Source: Ruegeria profundi (lineage in GTDB: Bacteria > Pseudomonadota > Alphaproteobacteria > Rhodobacterales > Rhodobacteraceae). From it: a stretch of DNA of 64,000 bases. The notes under the pieces were generated by a model. The model was not told the origin of the DNA, made no database searches, and was given only the letters and a program-made list of their open reading frames with translations. Positions 15,868 to 25,262 of the stretch are shown one piece after another (positions within the stretch are counted from its first letter, which is position 1; every line of letters starts with the position of its first letter). The position numbers and the translations under genes were made by a program. The stretch covers positions 306,102-370,101 of the forward strand of contig NZ_LQBP01000005.1 in the NCBI RefSeq assembly GCF_001507545.1, given 5' to 3'.

Positions 15868-17748
15868 TCAGAGCGTCAATCGGATAAGCAAAAAGCCTTC
15901 ATCATCTGTTCCGATGACTTGAGGGTCAAAACTATCCAGTTCCGCGATATGAGCTTGCGCCTTCGGGCCTGTTCTAAGCAGGCATGTGGCCCCCTGCACG
16001 GGCACAAAGGTAAACGGGTAGGGGGCTGCCTCAAGTGGGTCGCGCGGCAAAGATCCGGACAGATAATCCTGCAGGGCGCGTTGAACAAGCAATGGCGGCA
16101 GGGTTATGCGTTCTGCTGCTTCCATAAAACGGAAATGGCCACCGCCATTGGCGCGATAATTGTTCGACGCAACCACAAACCGCTGATCAGCCGTCAATGG
16201 CTGCCCCTCAAAACAAATGTTTCGAATACGCTGGTGAGTGGGGGAAATCAGATGGCCTGCCAAGTCAAAACGTGGGGGCTGCGAAAGGTCGATCCGATAG
16301 GTCAGACCCTGCAGAACGTCAAAATTGTACCCGGCCCGGTTTGTGTTGATCATATCGGCGTGCTGGCCGGGTTGAATGCGATTAAAAACACTCGCGGACA
16401 TTTCCAGCCAATCCGTGACCTGTCTTCCGTCAACCAATACGGCCCGCAATTCATTGGGAAAGATACATAGGTCGTTCACGTGGCGCACAAAGATCTGACC
16501 GGCCGGAATATCGGTGAAATATCGCGGACCGGCGCGTCCTCCGACCTTGGAGGGCGCGGCCGCAGACAGAACCGGCAAACCCGCAAACGGTGTCGTCTGC
16601 AAATAGGGCCTGACCGCTGCCGCTTGCGCAGCCGCCGTCAGAACAAGACCCCTGTCCGGGGCGCAAAAGCTGAAATAGCTGTGCAGGTGACGATCGGTCT
16701 GACCGATATGTTGTGCGGTGCGTCGCCGGGTTTCCAAGTGACCGGGGGCGAAAAGTTGCCTCAACACCGGGTCTTTTGCGACGGGCGCGGGCGACGCGCC
16801 GGATTTTGAAGGGCATACCGACCGCAGTTCGACATGGCTGTACCGCACGCGCCATTCGCTGCCCTCAAGCCTGTCCAACTCCAGATCAACCAACCCAAGA
16901 TTTGCGCCGGCCGCTCCGGGCATCACGACCGGCTTTCCATGTACCTTCCCCTGTTTCGCATCGACATGCGCAAAACCGTCATGTGCCTTTCCGGGCAACG
17001 TCAGGTGCGAATGTCCTGCGATCAAGGCATCAATCCCATCAAGGGCGGCCAGCGGTATGATGGCATTTTCTAGATCGGAGTCCCCTTTCGTGGGGCCAAT
17101 ACCTGTATGCGCAAGGGCGATGATCAGATCACAGCCCAGGCTTTTAAGATCAGCGACCTTTTCTGCGGCGCATGCCAAAATCCCGTCCATGACAACCATT
17201 TTCTCCAGCTTATGCGCTTCCCATTTCGCAGTTTGTGGCGGAAGAACTGAAAAAACACCAATTCTCAGCGAAACTGGCTGACCCTTGTACAGACCCGTTT
17301 TGGTGACGATGGTATGTCCCTGCCACGAGGGGCTGGCATCCAGCCGGTGCGCATTGCTGCAAATCACCGGGCAGCTTGAGGCCGCGATCACTTGGTCAAG
17401 CGTATTCAAGCCGAAACTGAAGTCGTGGTTGCCCAGCCCAATGGCGTCATAACCAAGATCGCCAAACGCACGCATCAGGATATGAGGCGCGTTTTCCGGT
17501 TGTACCGCCCATTCCCCAAGCGGCGTACCCTGCAGCGAATCCCCGTTGTCAAACAGCAGAACCATGGCGCCCTGCGCCTCGGCTTCTTGCCGGGCAGCAC
17601 GGATCAGGTGTGCCGTGCGGGTGAAACCGATCGACGGGTCAGGTGTGTCTGAATAATAGTCAAAGCCGCACAGGTTCATGTGAAGATCGGAGGTTGCAAG
17701 AATCCGTATCTTTAGCGGGGCGTTCGGTGGTCGGGGGGAGTGAGTCAA
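15868..17748 (-). CDS. CpdB-like 2',3'-cyclic nucleotidase / 5'-nucleotidase family protein
   Basis: About 626 residues from a TTG at 17748. The N-terminal metallophosphoesterase domain has the dimetal motifs ATSDLHMNL, DNGDSLQGT, GLGNHDFSFG, IALAHTG and AGHSHL. The C-terminal 5'-nucleotidase domain has SNNYRANGGGHFRF. This pattern is that of bifunctional 2',3'-cyclic-nucleotide phosphodiesterase/3'-nucleotidase. The frame is open to an ATG at 17868, but the extra 40 residues are AT-rich, lack a ribosome site and overlap the probable divergent promoter. Neither start gives a recognisable signal peptide, which is odd because CpdB enzymes are usually periplasmic. Confidence 0.85.
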   Translation of the reverse strand: MTHSPRPPNAPLKIRILATSDLHMNLCGFDYYSDTPDPSIGFTRTAHLIRAARQEAEAQGAMVLLFDNGDSLQGTPLGEWAVQPENAPHILMRAFGDLGYDAIGLGNHDFSFGLNTLDQVIAASSCPVICSNAHRLDASPSWQGHTIVTKTGLYKGQPVSLRIGVFSVLPPQTAKWEAHKLEKMVVMDGILACAAEKVADLKSLGCDLIIALAHTGIGPTKGDSDLENAIIPLAALDGIDALIAGHSHLTLPGKAHDGFAHVDAKQGKVHGKPVVMPGAAGANLGLVDLELDRLEGSEWRVRYSHVELRSVCPSKSGASPAPVAKDPVLRQLFAPGHLETRRRTAQHIGQTDRHLHSYFSFCAPDRGLVLTAAAQAAAVRPYLQTTPFAGLPVLSAAAPSKVGGRAGPRYFTDIPAGQIFVRHVNDLCIFPNELRAVLVDGRQVTDWLEMSASVFNRIQPGQHADMINTNRAGYNFDVLQGLTYRIDLSQPPRFDLAGHLISPTHQRIRNICFEGQPLTADQRFVVASNNYRANGGGHFRFMEAAERITLPPLLVQRALQDYLSGSLPRDPLEAAPYPFTFVPVQGATCLLRTGPKAQAHIAELDSFDPQVIGTDDEGFLLIRLTL

Positions 17749-17922
17749 GCTTCTACTTCTGGATGTTGTATGTGCGCCATATTCTCCAAAAAGTATAATA
17801 TGTGCAACTTGTAAGGTATGTCTGCGATCATCCGGCAGCCTGGGGTGTTCCGGTGCAAGAATTGCCATTGCAACATGGGGTCAGCCGTGGCACCCCCGTG
17901 CCGACTACCCGAAGGACTTATT

Positions 17923-18903
17923 ATGAAACACGCGGAACTTGTGACGTTTGGCAGTTCAGGCCTTGATCGCGCGGCGCAGATACGGGGCGATCTTGACAAA
18001 CTGGCGCAGGCCCAAGCCCATCCACAGGCGCGCTGCCTTCTGCTCTGGCGTGGCAAGCCGCTGGTTCAGGGCGAGGCGCTGGACCGTTTGGGCCTCGTGC
18101 CAATGGATCACGATCTGGTCAAGAATGGACCGGGTGGCAGTATTGAAGAGCCGGTGTTTCTGGGTCTTTCCGATGGTGATCCGGTGTTCGCTCAGGATAT
18201 ATCGGAATGGTCACCCGACGGGATGGACATGTCGCAGGTTGGCGGCTTTGTCGATCCGTCAGAACAGCAACACCCGGACTTGCCCCAAGGCTATGTCTTT
18301 GCTGAACTGCGCCGGATTATGACCCGGCTGTCTGCCCGAGAGGCAGAATTGGCGGCAGCAGCCAAAGCGGTTATCGGCTGGCATGAGACGCACAGGTTCT
18401 GCGCGCGGTGTGGTGCGCCCAGCGAGGTATCGCAGGCCGGATGGCAGCGCAGTTGCCCGGTCTGTGGCGCGCAACATTTCCCGCGGACCGATCCGGTGGT
18501 CATCATGTTGATCACCCATGGGGATTCGGTTCTGATCGGGCGATCGCCGGGATGGCCCGAAGGGATGTATTCGCTGCTGGCCGGTTTTGTCGAGCCCGGC
18601 GAAACGCTTGAGGCGGCAGTCCGGCGAGAGGTGATGGAAGAGGCAGGTGTGCCGGTCGGTTCGGTCAGCTACCTCTCCAGCCAGCCGTGGCCATTTCCCG
18701 CGTCTTTGATGTTTGGTTGTGCCGGCGAAGCACTATCGCGCGAGATCACCATTGATCCGGTCGAAATCGAAGACGCGATATGGGTAAGTAAGCCCGAGAT
18801 GATGCAGGTCTTCGCGGGCGAGCATCCGACGCTGCTGCCTGCGCGAAAAGGGGCCATCGCGCATTTCCTGTTGCAAAACTGGCTTGCGGACACGCTGGAC
18901 TGA
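17923..18903 (+). CDS. nudC: NADH pyrophosphatase / RNA decapping NudC-like Nudix hydrolase
   Basis: 326 residues. An N-terminal domain is followed by a zinc ribbon (CARCGAP ... CPVCGAQ) and a Nudix domain with the box GFVEPGETLEAAVRREVMEEAGV in two parts (GFVEPGE, REVMEEAG). It then carries the NADH-specific SQPWPFPASLM motif. It hydrolyses NAD(H) to NMN(H) and AMP and in related bacteria removes NAD caps from RNA. ATG 17923 follows GAAGGA. The next gene starts 37 bases later and may be cotranscribed. Confidence 0.92.
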   Translation: MKHAELVTFGSSGLDRAAQIRGDLDKLAQAQAHPQARCLLLWRGKPLVQGEALDRLGLVPMDHDLVKNGPGGSIEEPVFLGLSDGDPVFAQDISEWSPDGMDMSQVGGFVDPSEQQHPDLPQGYVFAELRRIMTRLSAREAELAAAAKAVIGWHETHRFCARCGAPSEVSQAGWQRSCPVCGAQHFPRTDPVVIMLITHGDSVLIGRSPGWPEGMYSLLAGFVEPGETLEAAVRREVMEEAGVPVGSVSYLSSQPWPFPASLMFGCAGEALSREITIDPVEIEDAIWVSKPEMMQVFAGEHPTLLPARKGAIAHFLLQNWLADTLD

Positions 18904-18940
18904 CAAAATACTGAGTAAAGAACGAAAAACACGAGCCGCC

Positions 18941-19408
18941 ATGCAGTTTACAGCACGCGAAGACATCGAAGCCCCGATCAATGCCGTGTTCGAAATGGTC
19001 GCCGATTTCGAGCGGTTCGAACGCATGGCAATGCGCCGCGGGATCGAAGTGCGGCGTCTGACAGGGCATATGGGTGTCGTCCCGGGAACCCGTTGGGAGA
19101 CGCAGTTTAAACTGCGTGGAAAGCCCCGTCATATTGCGATTGAAATGGACGAATGCGACCCGCCATCGCTGATGCGGTTCCAGGCGACAAGCAAGGGCAT
19201 GAAGGGTATGACACTCGTCGAATTTCTGGCCCTATCGCAGCGGCGCACCCGTATGAGTGTTGAAATGTCGCTGGCTGCCAGGTCTTTGCCAGCGCGGCTG
19301 TTCCTTCAATCGCTGAAACTGGGGCAAGCTCGCTTTCGTCGCCGGTTCCAGATGCGGCTCAGCGAATTTGCGCGTGAAATTGAAGAGCGTCATCTCCACG
19401 GGTCGTGA
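18941..19408 (+). CDS. SRPBCC-fold polyketide cyclase/START-like protein
   Basis: 155-residue protein beginning MQFTAREDIEAPINAVFEMV, the usual first strand and helix of SRPBCC (Bet v1-like) ligand-binding proteins. The middle (GTRWETQFKLRGKPRHIAIE) continues the antiparallel sheet, and the long basic C-terminal helix (GQARFRRRFQMRLSEFAREI) closes the cavity. The ligand is unknown. It follows nudC on the same strand. Confidence 0.8.
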   Translation: MQFTAREDIEAPINAVFEMVADFERFERMAMRRGIEVRRLTGHMGVVPGTRWETQFKLRGKPRHIAIEMDECDPPSLMRFQATSKGMKGMTLVEFLALSQRRTRMSVEMSLAARSLPARLFLQSLKLGQARFRRRFQMRLSEFAREIEERHLHGS

Positions 19409-19504
19409 GCGCCGCAAAGTTGGAAGGGCGCAGGAAAGCGTAGACATTTCTTGCGACGCGAAGCCGAGATCACCGATGCTGTGTCGAAGAAATATTCACT
19501 GAAG

Positions 19505-19523
19505 TGACCCGTCGCGCGGGTCA
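19505..19523. other. Hairpin at the end of pheA
   Basis: TGACCCG (19505-19511) and CGGGTCA (19517-19523) pair with a 5-base loop, including the pheA stop codon. No clear T-run follows, so termination is uncertain. The rest of the spacer 19409-19504 shows nothing else. Confidence 0.4.
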
Positions 19524-20354
19524 GCCGCGCGGTTGCGCTGCGGGGTATACACCCAGTACTTCGACATTGGTGGTAAAATGCTCCAATTCTTCCATCGCCA
19601 ATTGTACATTGTGGTCATCGGGATGGCCTACGATATCTGCATAAAACTGTGTCGCGGTAAATGAGCCATCGACCATGTAGCTTTCCAGCTTGGTCATGTT
19701 GATGCCATTGGTGGCAAACCCACCCAGCGCTTTATACAATGCGGCGGGGATGTTGCGCACCTGAAACACAAAGCTGGTGATCATTCCATGTGGACCACGC
19801 CGGGATAGGTCCGTTTCCCGTGACATGATCAGAAAACGGGTGGTGTTGTTGTCTTGGTCCTCGATGTGACGGGCCAATACGTTCAACCCATAGATTTCGC
19901 CCGCCAGTTCGCTGGCCAGCGCCGCCGAATGCAGATCTCCCTGTTCCGAGACCTCACGCGCGGCACGGGCGTTGTCGGGGCTGACTCGGCCGCGTATGTT
20001 GTGTTCTTTCAGAAAACCCGCGCATTGCGGCAGCAATACCAGATGCGAGTGTGCCTCGGTGATGTCAGCCAGAGTGGCACCTGGAACTGCCAGCAGATTG
20101 ATATGCACGCGGACGAACGCCTCATCGATAATGTGAAGCCCGCTATGCGGCAGCAAACGGTGAATGTCGGCCACCCGCCCATAAGTCGTGTTTTCGACCG
20201 GCAGCATGGCAAGGTCCGCCTCGCCCGTCCGCACTGATTCGATCACATCTTCGAACGTGCGACAGGGCAGGGCCTCCATTTCGGGGCGCGCATTGCGGCA
20301 GGCCTCGTGGCTGTAGGCGCCGGGTTCTCCCTGAAATGCAATTCGTTTGGTCAT
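19521..20354 (-). CDS. pheA: Prephenate dehydratase
   Basis: 277-residue monofunctional prephenate dehydratase (prephenate to phenylpyruvate, phenylalanine synthesis). Start MTKRIAFQGEPGAYSHEA is typical. The catalytic Thr-Arg-Phe is in NNTTRFLIM; the C-terminal ACT domain carries the Phe-binding GGFATNGINMTKLESYMV (GALV/ESRP-like) elements. Chorismate mutase is not fused. An upstream in-frame ATG six codons earlier is possible. It diverges from the cytochrome gene. Confidence 0.95.
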   Translation of the reverse strand: MTKRIAFQGEPGAYSHEACRNARPEMEALPCRTFEDVIESVRTGEADLAMLPVENTTYGRVADIHRLLPHSGLHIIDEAFVRVHINLLAVPGATLADITEAHSHLVLLPQCAGFLKEHNIRGRVSPDNARAAREVSEQGDLHSAALASELAGEIYGLNVLARHIEDQDNNTTRFLIMSRETDLSRRGPHGMITSFVFQVRNIPAALYKALGGFATNGINMTKLESYMVDGSFTATQFYADIVGHPDDHNVQLAMEELEHFTTNVEVLGVYPAAQPRG

Positions 20355-20473
20355 GTGGTCGATTCCGTGCAAAAAGTTTTAGGGTTGGGCGTTTAGTCGC
20401 GGTGTCTATACCTTGCCTCTTGCAAGGGGAAGCCTTAGACACCCCAAAGACAGCTGAAATGGACAAGCGATCA

Positions 20474-20983
20474 ATGTTCGACACGATGACAGTTACCAAG
20501 GCCGCAGCAGGCCTTTTTGGCACCTTCCTGGTCCTGCTTCTTTCAAAATGGGCAGCCGAAGTGCTTTACCATGCGGACGGCCATGGTGAGACGGCCTCTT
20601 ACATCATCGAAACCGAAAGCGCAGGCGAAAGCGCCGATGCCGAAGAAGTCGTTTTCGAAGACCTGCTGGCCGCCGCTGATCCGGAAAAAGGCGCAAAGGT
20701 ATTCCGTAAATGTACTGCCTGCCACAAGCTGGATGATGGTGCGAATGGCACCGGCCCATATTTGTACGCAGTTGTGGACCGTCCGGTGGCATCTGCGAAA
20801 GGGTTCACCGGCTATTCGGCTGCGATGCAGGCGCACGGCGGCAACTGGACGCCTGAAGCACTGGATGCTTTCCTGGCCAAGCCCAGCAGCTATATCTCGG
20901 GTACATCCATGAGCTTTGCCGGCCTCAAGAAACCTGAAGATCGCGCTGATCTGATTGCCTATTTGCAGACGATCGGCAACTGA
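20474..20983 (+). CDS. cycM: Membrane-anchored cytochrome c552 (CycM type)
   Basis: 169-residue class I cytochrome c with an uncleaved N-terminal transmembrane anchor (AAGLFGTFLVLLLSKWAAEV), an acidic linker, then heme attachment C80-T-A-C83-H84 and a distal methionine in SGTSMSFAG. The layout is that of Paracoccus c552/CycM, which carries electrons from the bc1 complex to the aa3 oxidase. ATG 20474 is chosen for the family-like MFDTMTVTKAAAG start; 20459 is also in frame. It stands alone and ends at a strong terminator. Confidence 0.88.
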   Translation: MFDTMTVTKAAAGLFGTFLVLLLSKWAAEVLYHADGHGETASYIIETESAGESADAEEVVFEDLLAAADPEKGAKVFRKCTACHKLDDGANGTGPYLYAVVDRPVASAKGFTGYSAAMQAHGGNWTPEALDAFLAKPSSYISGTSMSFAGLKKPEDRADLIAYLQTIGN

Positions 20984-21010
20984 TCCAGTGATCAGGATGA
21001 CCAAATTCAA

Positions 21011-21041
21011 AGCCGCTGCACTACGCAGCGGCTTTATTTTT
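21011..21041 (+). terminator. Intrinsic terminator of cycM
   Basis: AGCCGCTGC (21011-21019), loop ACTAC, GCAGCGGCT (21025-21033), followed by TTATTTTTG. A perfect 9-bp GC-rich stem and T-tract. Confidence 0.93.
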
Positions 21042-21155
21042 GCCTCATAACATCTTCACAAAGTGTTCACGCAATCTAAACTTGAACCTGACAGCGCTGG
21101 CCATTTAGCTGGCGCGTATAAGTTATTGAAACAGGTGAAGCAGGGGATGAGCAAC

Positions 21156-23060
21156 ATGAAATCCAACAGAGTTTCTGTTCAGGCACGTGCAATGGATTTC
21201 AGTCGCTGGACACATGCGTTGGTGATCGGGTTCTGGCTTCTTCTTCTGATGACCGTTCCGCTGTTTGCGGAAGAGAAGATTATAAAAAGCCACGGATTTT
21301 CGGAGTTTGGTGATCTGAAATACCCCGAAGGCTTTGCGCATTTCGATTATGTTAACCCTGACGCTCCGAGAGGAGGCGAGCTGTCCTATGCTGCGCAGGG
21401 CACATTCGACAGTTTCAACCCCTTCACGCGGCAAGGCCGTGCTGGTGCGCGGTCGGCTGATCAGTACGAATCCCTGCTGGTCGCGTCTTATGACGAGCCT
21501 GCGTCTTACTACGGGCTGCTGGCCGAAAGCCTGGAATATCCCGAAAGTCAGGAATGGGTCATTTTCAACATGCGCCCCGAGGCGCGGTTTTCTGACGGTA
21601 CGCCAGTGACGGCCGAAGATGTGGTGTTTTCCCATAATCTGCTGCTGGATCAGGGGCTCAAGTCATATGCAGATGCGGTTCGCAAGCGTATCCCCCGCGC
21701 CGAAGCACTGGATGATCACCGGGTCAAATTCTATTTTGCCCCGGATATTCCGCGACGGGCATTGATCTCGCAGGTGGGTGGCACGCCGGTGTTCTCAAAA
21801 GCGTGGTTCGAAGCGGACCCGGAAAACCGGCGCTTGGACAAGTCGCGGCTGGAGCCGGGGATCGGATCGGCCCCGTACCTTTTGGACAGCTACGACATCA
21901 ACCGGCGTATCGTGTACAAGCGGAACCCGGACTATTGGGGTGACGACATCAACGTGAATGTCGGCCGCAACAACTATGACACGATCCGGATCGAGTATTT
22001 CAGCGACTCGATTGCCGCGATGGAGGGGTTCAAGGCGGGTACTTTCACCCTGCGGCAGGAAAACAACTCGAAAAGCTGGGCAACCGCGTATGATTTTCCC
22101 GCAATTGCCAACGGGTCTGTCATTCGGGTTGAACTTGAGGACGGCAACGTCCCCACGGCCTCGGGGTTCATCATGAATCTGGACCGCCCTCAATTTCAGG
22201 ACCCACGTGTGCGTGAAGCGGTTCAGCTTGCCTATAACTTCGAATGGACCAATGAAAGCCTGCAATACGGCTTGTTTCAGCAACGCCATTCGTTCTGGGA
22301 AGGCACACACCTTGAGGCAAAGGGACTACCGGAAGGACGCGAGCTTGAAGTACTGCAAAGCCTTGGCGATGCAGTGGACCCGGCTGTTTTGACTGAAGAA
22401 CCGGTGATGGCTCATGCCTCCAGACCCGCGCGCCAGAACGATCGCCGTAACCTGCGCACGGCCATGGCCCTGCTGGATGAGGCCGGTTGGGTCGTCGGCG
22501 GCGACGGCATTCGCCGCAATGCCGAGGGCAAGGTTCTGTCCATTGAGTTCCTGTCGGATCAGCCCACGTTGGACCGGATTATCCAGCCCTTTGTCGACAA
22601 TCTGCGCGCTATGGGGATTGATGCGGTCTACAACCGTGTGGACAATGCCCAGTTCACGCTGCGTCGTCGTGACCGAGACTTTGACATGATCGTCGGCGGA
22701 TATCCAACATCGCTGCAACCTTCGACTGGCCTTTATCAGCAATTCGGGACCGAGGCGGCCTCGTATTCCGTATTCAACCCGTCAGGTGCGCATGGCCCGG
22801 ATATTGAACCGCTGATCGACAATATTGTGGCTGCAACCGAAAGCGAGGAGTTGTACGCCAATGTCCGCGCCCTCGACCGTGTCTTGCGCGCCAAGCGCAT
22901 CATGGTGCCAACATGGTATCTGGGTAAATACTGGGTCGCTTATTGGGACATGTATGAATACCCTGAAAACCTGCCGCCTTATGCTTTGGGGGTCGAAGAC
23001 CTGTGGTGGATCAACGCCGAAAAAGAAGCCGAGTTGAAATCCTCGGGCGCGTTGAGGTAA
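21156..23060 (+). CDS. yejA: YejA-like oligopeptide-binding protein of ABC transporter
   Basis: 634-residue extracellular solute-binding protein of family 5. The N-terminal signal (ALVIGFWLLLLMTVPLFA, then EE) is followed by the family-5 features HFDYVNPDAPRGGELSY, FNPFTRQG and RFSDGTPVTAEDVVFS. ATG 21156 has AGGGG nine bases upstream; an ATG three codons before directly abuts that GGGG. It is the first gene of yejABEF. In enterobacteria the system takes up peptides and peptide-nucleotide antibiotics such as microcin C; the substrate here is inferred only as oligopeptide-like. Confidence 0.92.
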   Translation: MKSNRVSVQARAMDFSRWTHALVIGFWLLLLMTVPLFAEEKIIKSHGFSEFGDLKYPEGFAHFDYVNPDAPRGGELSYAAQGTFDSFNPFTRQGRAGARSADQYESLLVASYDEPASYYGLLAESLEYPESQEWVIFNMRPEARFSDGTPVTAEDVVFSHNLLLDQGLKSYADAVRKRIPRAEALDDHRVKFYFAPDIPRRALISQVGGTPVFSKAWFEADPENRRLDKSRLEPGIGSAPYLLDSYDINRRIVYKRNPDYWGDDINVNVGRNNYDTIRIEYFSDSIAAMEGFKAGTFTLRQENNSKSWATAYDFPAIANGSVIRVELEDGNVPTASGFIMNLDRPQFQDPRVREAVQLAYNFEWTNESLQYGLFQQRHSFWEGTHLEAKGLPEGRELEVLQSLGDAVDPAVLTEEPVMAHASRPARQNDRRNLRTAMALLDEAGWVVGGDGIRRNAEGKVLSIEFLSDQPTLDRIIQPFVDNLRAMGIDAVYNRVDNAQFTLRRRDRDFDMIVGGYPTSLQPSTGLYQQFGTEAASYSVFNPSGAHGPDIEPLIDNIVAATESEELYANVRALDRVLRAKRIMVPTWYLGKYWVAYWDMYEYPENLPPYALGVEDLWWINAEKEAELKSSGALR

Positions 23061-23069
23061 TCCGCCCCC

Positions 23070-24155
23070 ATGGGAGCATATATTCTAAGACGTCTGTTGC
23101 TGGTCATTCCAACCCTGCTGGGGATCATGATCGTCAACTTCACGCTGGTTCAATTCGTCCCCGGCGGTCCGATTGAACAGATCATCGCCCAGATGGAAGG
23201 GGGCGGTGACGTGTTTGAAGGTATCGCGGGCGGCGGTAGTGATATCGAACAACAAACTGGTGGTGCGAACGATCGTTATGTCGGTGCGCGTGGACTGCCG
23301 CCAGAGTTCATCGAAGAACTTGAAAGGGAATTCGGGTTCGACAAACCTCCGGTCGAGCGGTTCCTGGACATGATGGGCAATTACCTGACGCTGGATTTTG
23401 GTGAGAGCTATTTCCGCTCGATCAGCGTGATTGATCTGGTGCTTGAAAAGATGCCGGTGTCGATCTCGCTTGGCCTGTGGTCGACGCTGATCGCCTATCT
23501 GGTGTCGATCCCACTGGGTATCCGCAAGGCGGTCAGGGACGGGTCGAGGTTCGACACATGGACCAGCGGAACAATTATCGTGGCTTACGCGATCCCCGGC
23601 TTCCTGTTTGCGATTCTGTTGCTGGTGCTGTTTGCCGGTGGGTCGTATTATCAAATCTTCCCGTTGCGCGGACTGACCTCGGACGATTGGGACAGCCTCA
23701 GCCTGTTTGGCAAGATCGTCGATTATTTCTGGCACATCACCCTGCCGGTGATTGCCCTGACGATTTCAGCCTTTGCAACGCTGACGCTGCTGACCAAGAA
23801 CTCGTTTCTGGATGAAATCAAAAAGCAATATGTCATGACGGCCCGCGCCAAAGGATTAAGCGAGGGGAAGGTTCTATATGGCCATGTCTTTCGCAACGCC
23901 ATGCTGATCGTGATTGCCGGGTTCCCGGCCGTGTTCATCGGGGTTTTCTTCAGCGGGTCGATCATAATCGAGACCATCTTTTCGCTCGACGGTCTGGGTC
24001 GTTTGGGCTTTGAGGCCGCGGTGGCGCGGGACTATCCGGTGATCTTTGGCACTCTATTCATTTTTGGCCTGATGAGCCTTGTAGTCGGCATCATTAGCGA
24101 CCTGATGTATGTGCTGGTCGACCCACGCATCGATTTCGAAAAACGGGAGGGGTAG
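23070..24155 (+). CDS. yejB: Peptide ABC transporter permease YejB
   Basis: 361-residue inner-membrane permease of the DppB/OppB class. The N-terminal helix [20 protein letters not shown] is followed by the PGGPIE motif, a long periplasmic insertion rich in glycine and acid (about residues 35-85) that is typical for YejB, then five further helices. The EAA loop for ATPase contact is at [20 protein letters not shown]. It starts 10 bases after yejA and abuts yejE. Confidence 0.94.
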   Translation: MGAYILRRLLLVIPTLLGIMIVNFTLVQFVPGGPIEQIIAQMEGGGDVFEGIAGGGSDIEQQTGGANDRYVGARGLPPEFIEELEREFGFDKPPVERFLDMMGNYLTLDFGESYFRSISVIDLVLEKMPVSISLGLWSTLIAYLVSIPLGIRKAVRDGSRFDTWTSGTIIVAYAIPGFLFAILLLVLFAGGSYYQIFPLRGLTSDDWDSLSLFGKIVDYFWHITLPVIALTISAFATLTLLTKNSFLDEIKKQYVMTARAKGLSEGKVLYGHVFRNAMLIVIAGFPAVFIGVFFSGSIIIETIFSLDGLGRLGFEAAVARDYPVIFGTLFIFGLMSLVVGIISDLMYVLVDPRIDFEKREG

Positions 24156-25262
24156 ATGACACTTTCCCCGCTCAACCAGCGCCGTTGGCGCAACTTCCGC
24201 CGCAATGGCAGGGCGTTTTGGTCGCTGATCATCTTCTCGGTTCTGTTTGGCCTGTCGCTCTTTGCCGAGTTCATCGCAAACGACAAACCAATCCTGGTTA
24301 AATACCGGGGTGAGTTTTACACGCCTATCTTCAATTTCTATGCGGAAACTGAATTCGGTGGCGATTTCCAGACCGAAGCGATCTATCGCGACCCCGAAGT
24401 GCAGTGCTTGATCGACAGCGGTGGTCTTGAAGACTGTTTCGACGACCCCGAAGGCATTATTGATGAGATCAAAGCCGGTACGTTCCAAGCCGAAGGGTTT
24501 GAACGCGGCTGGGCCATCTGGCCACTGATCCCGTATTCCTTCAACACGAGCGTAGACCGTCCAGGCGCGGCACCATTGCCGCCCAACGGACAAAATCTGC
24601 TTGGGACGGATGATACAAAACGTGATGTTCTGGCGCGGGTGATCTATGGCTTTCGCCTGTCGATCCTGTTCACGCTGATGGTCACAGGTGTCGCCAGCCT
24701 GATTGGTATATTCGCCGGGGCCATTCAGGGCTTTTTCGGCGGCTGGCTCGATCTGGTGTTCCAACGCATCATCGAAATCTGGTCGGCCACGCCTTCGCTC
24801 TACGTCATCATCATTATGTTTGCCATTTTGGGGCGAAGTTTCTGGCTGTTGGTGGCCTTGTTGATTCTGTTCAGTTGGACCGGGCTGGTGAGTGTTGTCA
24901 GGGCTGAATTTTTGCGCGCCCGCAATCTTGAATATGTCCGTGCGGCGCGGGCACTGGGCGTTGGGAATATGACCATCATGTTCCGTCACATGCTGCCCAA
25001 CGCAATGGTTGCAACGCTGACTTTCATGCCCTTCATCGTGACGGGCACCATCGGGGGTCTCGCCTCGCTGGACTTTCTGGGTTTTGGTCTACCGTCCTCG
25101 GCTCCGTCGTTGGGCGAACTGACTTTGCAGGCCAAACAGAACCTGCAAGCGCCTTGGCTGGCCTTCACGGCCTTTTTCACCTTTGCCATCATGCTGTCGC
25201 TGCTGGTCTTCATCTTCGAAGGTGTCCGCGATGCGTTTGATCCGAGAAAGACCTTTTCATGA
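24156..25262 (+). CDS. yejE: Peptide ABC transporter permease YejE
   Basis: 368-residue permease partner of YejB. An N-terminal helix (FWSLIIFSVLFGLSLFAEFI) is followed by a large periplasmic region (about residues 45-130) beginning DKPILVKYRGEFY, diagnostic of YejE, then the DppC-like core. The EAA loop reads YVRAARALGVGNMTIMFRHM. It directly follows the yejB stop and overlaps yejF by 4 bases (ATGA). Confidence 0.94.
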   Translation: MTLSPLNQRRWRNFRRNGRAFWSLIIFSVLFGLSLFAEFIANDKPILVKYRGEFYTPIFNFYAETEFGGDFQTEAIYRDPEVQCLIDSGGLEDCFDDPEGIIDEIKAGTFQAEGFERGWAIWPLIPYSFNTSVDRPGAAPLPPNGQNLLGTDDTKRDVLARVIYGFRLSILFTLMVTGVASLIGIFAGAIQGFFGGWLDLVFQRIIEIWSATPSLYVIIIMFAILGRSFWLLVALLILFSWTGLVSVVRAEFLRARNLEYVRAARALGVGNMTIMFRHMLPNAMVATLTFMPFIVTGTIGGLASLDFLGFGLPSSAPSLGELTLQAKQNLQAPWLAFTAFFTFAIMLSLLVFIFEGVRDAFDPRKTFS

